Assembly: GCA_036782755.1 (NCBI GenBank)
Contig: DAIPYL010000053.1
Coordinates: 1-9,298 of the forward strand
Direction: 5' to 3'
From: Jeotgalicoccus sp036782755
GTDB lineage: Bacteria > Bacillota > Bacilli > Staphylococcales > Salinicoccaceae
Length of the DNA: 9,298 bases
The notes under the pieces are model-generated. The model was given only the letters and a program-made list of their open reading frames with translations, was not told the DNA's origin and did not search any database. A program made the translations under genes and the position numbers. This document shows positions 1 to 5,239 of the stretch, in pieces (within the stretch, counting starts at the first letter, position 1; every line of letters begins with the position of its first letter).

Positions 1-299
1 TTCTGTACATAATCATCCGCCCCCATCTGCATACTCATAACCATATCTGCAGGGTGGTCTCTCGATGACAGAAATATTATCGGTACGCTGGACACGTTTC
101 GAATCATACGGCACCAGTAAAAGCCGTCGTATTTCGGCAGCGTAATATCGACAATAACGAGTTCCGGATTATACTTTATAAAATCATTCATGACATCGTT
201 AAAATCTGTTACGCCGTATGCATCGATATCCCACTCTTTAAAACGCGCAGCCAATTCCTGCATCAGTACCGGATCGTCTTCAATTATAAGTAACTTCAT
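1..299 (-). CDS. graR: GraR-like response regulator, N-terminal receiver part (cut by window edge)
   Basis: Reading leftwards from the ATG at 299 gives 99 residues starting MKLLIIEDDPVLMQEL, an OmpR-type receiver domain. The acidic pair is E7-D8-D9. The phosphoacceptor is D51 in VIVDITLPKYDGFYWC, and the conserved signalling-face serine lies in FLSSRD. The stretch from LPKYDGFYWCRM to MGADDYVQ resembles recalled Staphylococcus GraR (also called ApsR), the regulator that responds to cationic antimicrobial peptides and controls envelope-charge genes such as dlt and mprF. The DNA-binding winged-helix half lies outside the window, so the paralogue BceR remains possible. A strong AAGGAG site precedes the ATG. 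The gene starts only 11 bp after the stop of the DUF418 gene, so the two are probably co-transcribed. In S. aureus the gene just upstream is graX; here it is not. Confidence 0.85.
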   Translation of the reverse strand, partial: MKLLIIEDDPVLMQELAARFKEWDIDAYGVTDFNDVMNDFIKYNPELVIVDITLPKYDGFYWCRMIRNVSSVPIIFLSSRDHPADMVMSMQMGADDYVQ

Positions 300-310
300 C
301 TAAAAACTCC

Positions 311-1516
311 TTACCGCTTTCTGACAGGCATAATTTTTAAATACGTAAAGTTGCGCCAGATCCATTCGAGCGGTCCGTATGCGAAAAACTTCATCCAGAT
401 ACTGCTTAAAATCAGCTGGAGGATAAAGACCAGAAACGCAATTGGCACAAACCATACAGCATCGATGCTGTTGAACAGCCCGCCGGCGTAAAATATTCCA
501 AGCATAATGACTGTCTGTCCGATATAATTCGTCAGTGCCATCTGGCCGACCGGCTGAAGCACACTGACCAGTTTTGGCAGTTTCAATAAAATTAATGCTA
601 ATGCTGCAATATAACCAAGTGACATCAACGGTCCGCCGATTGTACTCGACAGCTGTGCAAGCTGAACAAATACATCATCATGGGATTGATAGGTTGTTAA
701 GTATCCTGTAAATATTTTCACCGGCAAGCCGATACCGATACCGATAACAGCCACTTTTCTTAACAGATGTGTATGCTGACTTAGATTAGTAAAGTAACCT
801 TTTTGTCCTGCATACAAGCCGATTAGGAACATTGCCAGAACATTCGGAATCACAAAAATAGCACCGGCTGCAGACAATCCTAAGACGATGGCGTTCATAC
901 TGACAATATCACCGTACGTGCCGTTTAATATTCTTTCCGTCATGTTCAGTGAAAAAACAAAACCTTCCGACTCCAGTCCGCTGCTCGTATTAGCTCCATT
1001 CATTACATACACTGCCGCTGAACCTAAAATCACTATTATCGATGTAACAGCCAGCAGAACTGCGGCAATAATTAAATTCACTTTCGGTTTAAATTTATAA
1101 AATAACAGCAGGAACAGTCCTGTAATTGCGTACGTCCATAAAATATCTCCGTACCATAGCAGAATCCCGTGCATGAGACCGAATACAAGAAGCAGTCCAA
1201 GCCTTCTTAAAAACAGAGCGGATGTCGACTGTGTTTTCTTTTCAGCACGCGATAAAAATATAAAGAAACCCAGTCCGAATAAAAATGAAAACATAGTGTA
1301 AAAATTCGTCGTGACAAAGGTATTTATAAAAAATAATGATAACTCATTCCAGAAACCGGAATAAATCTCACTTCGTGTTCCTGCAAAACTGTCATCGAGA
1401 TCCGGTCCGGCAAATGACATGATATTCATCATCAGTATGCCGAGCAGTGCAAATCCGCGGATGCCGTCAATTTCAAAAACCCTTTTGTTAAATTCTACCG
1501 GATTATTCTCTCCCAT
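311..1516 (-). CDS. DUF418 / YeiB-type polytopic membrane protein
   Basis: The protein has 401 residues and about ten hydrophobic segments. The N-terminal signature at residues 17-32 (DGIRGFALLGILMMNI) is typical of the YeiB/DUF418 family. The C-terminal part, from about residue 240 onward, fits DUF418 itself, with GQMALTNYIGQT and, near the end, GPLEWIWRNFTY. The family is usually near 400 residues, so this copy looks complete. It is thought to be distantly related to membrane acyltransferases, but the biochemical role is unknown. The start at 1516 is supported by GGAGG 7 bp upstream. A possible -10 (TATACT, 1539-1544) gives a very short leader, but its -35 is poor. The graR-like gene follows after 11 bp, so this gene takes the position that graX holds in S. 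aureus. A role in envelope modification under GraR is inference only. Confidence 0.85.
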   Translation of the reverse strand: MGENNPVEFNKRVFEIDGIRGFALLGILMMNIMSFAGPDLDDSFAGTRSEIYSGFWNELSLFFINTFVTTNFYTMFSFLFGLGFFIFLSRAEKKTQSTSALFLRRLGLLLVFGLMHGILLWYGDILWTYAITGLFLLLFYKFKPKVNLIIAAVLLAVTSIIVILGSAAVYVMNGANTSSGLESEGFVFSLNMTERILNGTYGDIVSMNAIVLGLSAAGAIFVIPNVLAMFLIGLYAGQKGYFTNLSQHTHLLRKVAVIGIGIGLPVKIFTGYLTTYQSHDDVFVQLAQLSSTIGGPLMSLGYIAALALILLKLPKLVSVLQPVGQMALTNYIGQTVIMLGIFYAGGLFNSIDAVWFVPIAFLVFILQLILSSIWMKFFAYGPLEWIWRNFTYLKIMPVRKR

Positions 1517-1607
1517 AACTCACCCTCCATTTAAAATAAGTATACTTCTAACCGCAGAAAATTAAAACAGATGCAGGAATGGGCGGTTTTATCAGATTGA
1601 TATTTCA

Positions 1608-1771
1608 CATGCGGCTGATAGAATCATTGCGACCGGATGAAACGGTCTCATGCGGTTAATAATTTCGTTGCAGCCGCATGAAGTATCATCATGCGGTTAA
1701 TAAGTCCGCATCAACCCGATGAAACAGCCACATGCGGTCACTATATTGTTTTCGACCGCATGAGCCCCGCC
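1608..1771. repeat. Four tandem 41-bp palindromic repeats (array 1)
   Basis: CATGCGG recurs at 1608, 1649, 1690 and 1731, exactly 41 bp apart. Each unit has an arm CATGCGG at unit positions 1-7, an 18-bp variable centre, a matching arm at 26-32 and a 9-bp variable linker. The second arm is perfect (CCGCATG) in units 2 and 4, has one mismatch in unit 1 (CCGGATG) and is degraded in unit 3 (CCCGATG). In unit 4 the stem grows to 9 bp (CATGCGGTC with GACCGCATG). Unit position 33 onward is also partly shared (ATGAA in units 1, 2 and 3). The array lies between the terminator of the small membrane gene and the promoter region of the DUF418 gene. No open reading frame of note covers it. The function is unknown. 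Confidence 0.9.
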
Positions 1772-1777
1772 TAAAAT

Positions 1778-1809
1778 AAAAAAACCGGAAATCTGAAAGA
1801 GATTTCCGG
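1778..1809 (-). terminator. Rho-independent terminator of the small membrane protein gene
   Basis: On the minus strand a perfect 9-bp stem (CCGGAAATC with GATTTCCGG, 7-nt loop) is followed by seven T, then ATTTT. It starts 9 bp after the stop codon of the 89-residue membrane protein gene and should insulate that gene from repeat array 1 and the DUF418 operon. Confidence 0.92.
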
Positions 1810-1818
1810 GATTACCTG

Positions 1819-2088
1819 TCAAAACTGCATAAACGCTGGCGGTTCACCTGTAATATATGAATATATATAGTAGAAACAAATACCAAGTACCGGTATTACT
1901 ATGACTACAAATAAAAACAGTTTTAAAAACTTCGTCAGTATTTTATATAAAATCATGATGCCGATAATAATTAGTGCGCCATACAGTATGTTCTGCCATG
2001 TATAATCCAGAATGTAAAAACCGGTATAATTAATAACAAAAATTGATGCGACGCTGGCTAAGACTATCATTACTAAACGCATTAACAC
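1819..2088 (-). CDS. Small three-helix membrane protein, function unknown
   Basis: The 89-residue, very hydrophobic protein has predicted membrane segments at about residues 4-22, 32-50 and 56-77, joined by short loops (NYTGFYILDYTWQN and YKILTKFLK). It ends in the polar tail GEPPAFMQF. I do not recognise the family. The start is GTG at 2088, chosen because GAGGGAG lies 8 bp upstream. The in-frame ATG at 2082 would give 87 residues with a 14-bp spacing. The ATG at 2090 is in another frame and stops after two codons. The gene has its own promoter just after the MFS gene and a strong terminator directly after its stop, so it is mainly a single-gene unit, with possible read-through from the MFS gene. 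The dedicated expression signals argue that it is a real gene. Confidence 0.75.
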   Translation of the reverse strand: MLMRLVMIVLASVASIFVINYTGFYILDYTWQNILYGALIIIGIMILYKILTKFLKLFLFVVIVIPVLGICFYYIYSYITGEPPAFMQF

Positions 2089-2116
2089 ATTAACCGCTCC
2101 CTCTTATCGTCTTTTA

Positions 2117-2144
2117 ATTATAATTCATTCACCGGATTATTCAA
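2117..2144 (-). promoter_or_regulatory. Promoter of the small membrane protein gene
   Basis: The minus strand carries TTGAAT (2139-2144), a 16-bp spacer and a consensus TATAAT (2117-2122). The -35 starts just after the MFS stop codon. Transcription should begin near 2110, giving a leader of about 22 nt that contains the GAGGGAG ribosome binding site. Confidence 0.75.
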
Positions 2145-2148
2145 AGAT

Positions 2149-3291
2149 TTAAACAGTTTGCGGTTTGATTTGTGTTGCCGCAATCAGACCACAAAGCACG
2201 ATTACAAATCCAAGCCAGGGGCCGTAACTGATATCGAAGTTGCTGATAAACAGCCCCCCGATTACAGCCCCGACACCAATCCCGAGGTTCAGTGCCGACA
2301 TGTTCCAGCTAAATACGTTTGAGCTTGAACCTTCAACGTTTTCAACAAGTCCGCCCTGCACTGCAGGTGAAGTCGCCCATTGGAATAAGCTCCACACAAA
2401 CATATTGATATAGAACAGTACCGGTGTGCCGTAAAGGAACGGCATTACTGCAAGACTCACAAGGAACATCGACATCATAATCATGACAGTCTTCTTCGGA
2501 CCGATTTTATCGATTAAGTTACCGCCGAGATACGTTCCTGTCATACCGCCGATTCCTGTAATTAATAACGCGAACGACACGTTTTCAAGTGTAAAGCCGT
2601 GTGACGTCATTAACGGCGAAATATAACCGAGAATAATGTAGTTTCCGATTAACACCGAAAGTGTCACCGCAATATATAACGCAACGTTTTTTCTCGATTT
2701 AATTCTGCTCTTCTGCACTCCTTCAGGAGTCTGATCCACAAGTGCTTCCGAACGGACGAACATAAGCACTCCAAGGCCGACTAAAATTGCGAGTACAATT
2801 ACAAGTGCAAAGATTACTCTCCAGCCGAACTGTGCACCGATAATTGTACCAATTGGAATTCCGAAGACGTTTGCCGCACTGAAGCCCATATAGACAAGTG
2901 CAAGCATTTTACCGCGGACATGCGGCTCTGACAGCACAACTGTCATATCGAGTATTTTAACGATAAATACCGCTGCCGCCATCGCTGTAATGACACGTCC
3001 GAGTGACAGTATTAAAAACGAGTTGGCCAGGCCGAACACAACGTTACCGATAATAAACACTACCAGTGAAAGCAGCACAACTAACTTTGTCGGCATGTTT
3101 TCAGTTAAGCGGATTAAAATCGGACCAAATAAAGCAAAACTGACTGCGTAAACAGTAATCAGCTGTCCGGTTAAAGCGTGGCTAATTCCAAGGTCGTTAC
3201 TCATTAATTCAAGAATTCCGGAAACGATTAATTCCATCATTCCAAGCAGGAAAATACCCACTGTAAAGGTAACGATTAATTTTTTATTCAT
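2149..3291 (-). CDS. MFS drug:H+ antiporter-1 type efflux transporter, PbuE/AraJ-like
   Basis: The 380-residue protein has about twelve hydrophobic segments, a standard length for DHA1-type MFS carriers. The N-terminal motif MMELIVSGIL (residues 18-27) and the following LTGQLITVYAVSFALFGPIL resemble the corresponding part of B. subtilis PbuE (YdhL), a purine base/nucleoside efflux pump. The loop between helices 2 and 3 is RLTENMPTKL. Helix 5 carries the glycine/proline-rich GFSAANVFGIPIGTIIGAQFGWR typical of proton-coupled exporters, split here by no gap. The second half contains DKIGPKK and WATSPAVQGGL, also PbuE-like. The substrate cannot be read from sequence; purines, drugs or sugars are all possible. 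The ATG at 3291 has GAGGAA 6-7 bp upstream. A consensus promoter overlaps a perfect palindrome, so regulation is likely. The gene is divergent from a lipoprotein gene. No purine riboswitch is visible in the short leader. Confidence 0.85.
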   Translation of the reverse strand: MNKKLIVTFTVGIFLLGMMELIVSGILELMSNDLGISHALTGQLITVYAVSFALFGPILIRLTENMPTKLVVLLSLVVFIIGNVVFGLANSFLILSLGRVITAMAAAVFIVKILDMTVVLSEPHVRGKMLALVYMGFSAANVFGIPIGTIIGAQFGWRVIFALVIVLAILVGLGVLMFVRSEALVDQTPEGVQKSRIKSRKNVALYIAVTLSVLIGNYIILGYISPLMTSHGFTLENVSFALLITGIGGMTGTYLGGNLIDKIGPKKTVMIMMSMFLVSLAVMPFLYGTPVLFYINMFVWSLFQWATSPAVQGGLVENVEGSSSNVFSWNMSALNLGIGVGAVIGGLFISNFDISYGPWLGFVIVLCGLIAATQIKPQTV

Positions 3292-3320
3292 ATGTATTCC
3301 TCACATTTAAGATAATATAG

Positions 3321-3348
3321 TTTAAAAAGGCAACTTGATTATTATACA
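3321..3348 (+). promoter_or_regulatory. Possible promoter of the lipoprotein gene
   Basis: TTTAAA (3321-3326), a 16-bp spacer and TATACA (3343-3348) form a moderate sigma-A-type match. It would place the start near 3355, just before the palindrome and about 53 nt before the ATG. It overlaps the opposing MFS promoter. Other AT-rich candidates nearby lie too close to the ribosome binding site. Confidence 0.4.
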
Positions 3349-3369
3349 ATTAAAGTAGAAACGTTTCAA
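3341..3369 (-). promoter_or_regulatory. Promoter of the MFS transporter gene
   Basis: The minus strand has TTGAAA (3364-3369), a 17-bp spacer and a perfect TATAAT (3341-3346), close to the sigma-A consensus. Transcription should start near 3334, giving a leader of about 43 nt. The -35 overlaps the right half of the palindrome at 3358-3367, so a protein bound there would block RNA polymerase. Confidence 0.85.
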
Positions 3370-3373
3370 ATGA
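3351..3373. promoter_or_regulatory. Operator-like motif, copy 1 (10-bp palindrome GAAACGTTTC)
   Basis: TAAAGTA leads into the perfect palindrome GAAACGTTTC (3358-3367), followed by AAATG. The same arrangement occurs on the opposite strand at 5139-5162 with one extra base pair in each half. The palindrome covers the -35 of the MFS promoter and lies at the likely start of the lipoprotein transcript. It has two mismatches at core positions of the CcpA cre consensus, so the binding protein is uncertain. Confidence 0.6.
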
Positions 3374-3407
3374 CTTTTTGTTTCTAATTTATATATGAGG
3401 TGTAATT

Positions 3408-3899
3408 ATGAAAAGAATAATGTTTTTATTGCCTTTTATCGTACTGTTCCTCGGTGCGTGCAGCAGTGAATCTACAGAAAACTATACTCAGATGCTCGGC
3501 GCATTTGAACGGAACGACAGCGAACTGAATACGAAACTCGATGAAACGGCAAAAAACATTAGCAGTGAATCAAACCGTGAGAAAGCTTTAAAAAGTATTA
3601 ATGAAGATATAATTCCAAGCATCGGCGACTTCCGTCAAACGATTAGCAATTACACGCTGACAGATGAAAATCATTTGGAGGTTCAGGATGCGATGACTGA
3701 TTATTTAAATGAAGTTGAAGATCTGATGGAATTGTACAGCAATTTTAATGAAGAGTTCTTTTTCGTCAATCCTCTGGGTGAGGATTCAATCGATGAGAAA
3801 TTAAACAGTGCATTAGATGACATCAGTGCTCAGGAAGAAGAGATGCATGCAGCGAAAAATCAGGTCAATCAGCTGATTGGAGATAATAAGCAGGAATAA
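3408..3899 (+). CDS. Small acidic lipoprotein, function unknown
   Basis: The 163-residue precursor has a short positive start (MKR), a hydrophobic h-region (IMFLLPFIVLF) and a clear lipobox LGAC with the lipidated cysteine at residue 18. This predicts signal peptidase II cleavage and anchoring on the outer face of the membrane. The 146-residue mature part is acidic, rich in Asp, Glu, Asn and Ser, and looks all-helical, with spaced hydrophobic residues suggesting a helical bundle or short coiled coils (for example around residues 98-112 and 127-157). I do not recognise the family; a YkyA-like lipoprotein was considered but the match is not convincing. GAGGTG 5 bp upstream supports the ATG at 3408. 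The gene is divergent from the MFS transporter and shares its operator region. A second repeat array follows its stop. Confidence 0.85.
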   Translation: MKRIMFLLPFIVLFLGACSSESTENYTQMLGAFERNDSELNTKLDETAKNISSESNREKALKSINEDIIPSIGDFRQTISNYTLTDENHLEVQDAMTDYLNEVEDLMELYSNFNEEFFFVNPLGEDSIDEKLNSALDDISAQEEEMHAAKNQVNQLIGDNKQE

Positions 3900-3906
3900 A
3901 TAAATG

Positions 3907-4090
3907 GATTCACAACAGGGAGGCGCCGTTGTTAACCGGNNNNNNNNNNNNNNNNNNNNNNNNNNNNNNNNNNNNNNNNNNNNNNNNNNNNNNNNNNNNN
4001 NNNNNNNNNNNNNNNNNNNNNNNNNNNNNNNNNNNNNNNGATTCACAACAGAGAACTGCCGTTGTTAACCGGAAGCATTCGATTCACAAC
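3907..4090. repeat. Tandem 41-bp dyad repeat interrupted by the assembly gap (array 2)
   Basis: A unit starting GATTCACAACAG begins at 3907 and runs 33 bases until the gap. A complete 41-bp unit begins right after the gap (4040-4080), and the first 10 bases of another follow at 4081-4090. The two long copies match at 29 of 33 positions, differing only at unit positions 13 and 16-18. Each unit carries ACAAC and GTTGT arms. Arm centres alternate 16 bp and 25 bp apart, and the wider pair can extend as GTTGTTAA with TTCACAAC (one mismatch). The array lies between the lipoprotein stop and a plus-strand terminator, so it is probably transcribed in that gene's 3' untranslated region. The true copy number is hidden by the gap. 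Confidence 0.85.
3940..4039. other. Assembly gap (100 N)
   Basis: Exactly 100 undetermined bases, a common placeholder for a gap of unknown size. Both edges lie inside the same tandem repeat, so the gap most likely marks repeats that could not be assembled. No gene should be called across it. Confidence 0.97.
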
Positions 4091-4111
4091 CACCTTCCAA
4101 CAAAATAGGAT

Positions 4112-4145
4112 CTCCGCAAATAGTAAAATCTGCGGAGTTCTTTTT
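4112..4145 (+). terminator. Terminator downstream of the lipoprotein gene and array 2
   Basis: CTCCGCAAAT and ATCTGCGGAG form a 10-bp stem (one internal mismatch on the plus strand, a G-U pair on the minus strand) with a 6-nt loop, followed by TTCTTTTT. The T-tract fits plus-strand termination. On the minus strand the tail is only weakly T-rich, so termination of the dipeptidase gene there is possible but less certain. It overlaps the last two bases of the dipeptidase stop codon. Confidence 0.8.
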
Positions 4146-5091
4146 AACAAAATCTTTCTATAAAGTTGCATGAAGTAATGGCTGCTGCAAATTCCTCACC
4201 GTATTTTGAACGTAAAACTTCTATTAAATTACCGTATTTCGATGCATCTTCCAATCCTTCGACAAATTCAGTTATCCCGTCGAAATCCGAACCGAGACCG
4301 ATATGTTTTTCACCGCCCAGTTCAATTATTTTATCGACATGCTTTAATAAATCATCAATCGTTACTTTTCCTTCTCCAATAAACGGCGGACAGAAGACAA
4401 TATTAATCATGCCGCCTTTATCAATCAGCTGTTCAATCTGTTCATCGTGAAGATTTCGTGGATGGTCATGTATGCTGCGTGCATTTGAATGGCTGGCAAA
4501 TATGAGTTTTCCATGTTCAATAACATCTTTAAATCCTTCAGCATTTAAATGGCTGACATCGATCAGCACATTATTCTTATTACATTCCTCTATTACTTTC
4601 AGACCGAATTCACTTAAACCTGTGCCGCGTGTTTCTCCTACACCGTCCGCAACCAGGTTGCCGTTATTCCAAACCAGTCCAAGTGACAGCACTCCAAGCC
4701 GGAACAGTGTCCGAAGCTTCATTAAATCGTTGCCGAATGCATCGGATCCTTCCAGCGTCAGTACAGCACCGTATTCATGTTCTTTTAAATCTTTAATATC
4801 CGACAGCTGTTTAATATGTACCATATTATCCATCGTCAGCACTTCTTCGTAAAATGCATCAATCTGCTCCAGTGCATGCTGCCACTTTTCATTATCGGGA
4901 ATACCGGGAGAAATGAATACTGCATAGAACTGCACCTTTACCCGTCCTTTAATTCTGCGTTCCATATTCATCTCCAGTTCGTTCGAGTTTAAGTAATTCA
5001 GCCTGCGCTCCTGCTGAAAATAACTGTGTGTCGCACGGGCATCACCCTGCAGTTTCAATAAAGCATCGCAATGTGTATCAATAATATTCAT
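4144..5091 (-). CDS. Membrane (renal-type) dipeptidase family, peptidase family M19
   Basis: The 315-residue zinc peptidase homologue has the expected ligands of the amidohydrolase-fold dipeptidases: H7 and D9 in DTHCD, the bridging E114 in LTLEGSDAF, H181 in IDVSHLN, H201 in FASHSNAR and D269 in GLGSDFDG. Family members cleave dipeptides, often accepting a D-residue at the second position. Here the enzyme is probably cytosolic, since there is no signal peptide. The start at 5091 is preferred because AAGGGGAG sits about 6 bp upstream and the DTHCD motif follows at once. An in-frame ATG at 5136 lacks such a site and lies almost on the promoter's -10. The length is normal. The gene is divergent from a YjiH-type membrane protein; both promoters flank one operator-like palindrome, which suggests a joint role in peptide or amino-acid use. 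Confidence 0.9.
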   Translation of the reverse strand: MNIIDTHCDALLKLQGDARATHSYFQQERRLNYLNSNELEMNMERRIKGRVKVQFYAVFISPGIPDNEKWQHALEQIDAFYEEVLTMDNMVHIKQLSDIKDLKEHEYGAVLTLEGSDAFGNDLMKLRTLFRLGVLSLGLVWNNGNLVADGVGETRGTGLSEFGLKVIEECNKNNVLIDVSHLNAEGFKDVIEHGKLIFASHSNARSIHDHPRNLHDEQIEQLIDKGGMINIVFCPPFIGEGKVTIDDLLKHVDKIIELGGEKHIGLGSDFDGITEFVEGLEDASKYGNLIEVLRSKYGEEFAAAITSCNFIERFC

Positions 5092-5119
5092 AAATATCTC
5101 CCCTTTTCTCTCTGATTCC

Positions 5120-5148
5120 ATTATAATAGAAAACAATACATATGAAAA
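5120..5148 (-). promoter_or_regulatory. Promoter of the dipeptidase gene
   Basis: The minus strand has TTTTCA (5143-5148), a 17-bp spacer and a perfect TATAAT (5120-5125). The start near 5113 gives a leader of about 22 nt. The -35 lies inside the palindrome GAAAACGTTTTC, so an occupied operator should repress this promoter. Confidence 0.7.
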
Positions 5149-5162
5149 CGTTTTCTACTTTA
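5139..5162. promoter_or_regulatory. Operator-like motif, copy 2: palindrome GAAAACGTTTTC, cre-like
   Basis: The perfect 12-bp palindrome at 5144-5155 is flanked on the minus strand by TAAAGTA, as in copy 1 at 3351-3373. On the plus strand ATGAAAACGTTTTCT (5142-5156) fits the CcpA catabolite-response consensus WTGNAANCGNWNNCW at every position. It overlaps the dipeptidase -35 and abuts the -35 proposed for the YjiH gene, so it could control both. CcpA is the simplest candidate; another LacI-family regulator is possible. Confidence 0.7.
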
Positions 5163-5186
5163 CTATTATTCATTATATTGTATAAT
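5159..5186 (+). promoter_or_regulatory. Promoter of the YjiH-type gene
   Basis: TTTACT (5159-5164), a 16-bp spacer and a perfect TATAAT (5181-5186) give a plausible sigma-A promoter with a start near 5193 and a leader of about 47 nt. The -35 sits beside the cre-like palindrome. Confidence 0.6.
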
Positions 5187-5239
5187 TATTTAGTATATTC
5201 ATATTAAATCTTAAATTCACAATAAAAAGAGGGTATATT

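Noticed and set aside
1608..1771. CRISPR array
   Set aside because: The period is right for a short array, but the conserved part is only the 7-bp arms, the intervening stretches are 9 and 18 bp, and no cas gene is present.
3292..3340. Purine riboswitch in the leader of the PbuE-like transporter
   Set aside because: The predicted leader is only about 43 nt and shows none of the conserved purine-riboswitch loops.
3358..3367. A true CcpA cre site at copy 1 of the operator motif
   Set aside because: With the CG centre aligned, two core positions of the consensus fail on the minus strand. The palindrome is one base pair shorter per half than a cre, so I call it only operator-like.
3813..4046. 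Minus-strand reading frame across the gap
   Set aside because: Most of its length is undetermined bases and the rest is the antisense of the lipoprotein gene.
5092..5136. Longer dipeptidase start at 5136
   Set aside because: It lies upstream of the predicted transcription start and has no Shine-Dalgarno site. The ATG at 5091 follows AAGGGGAG.
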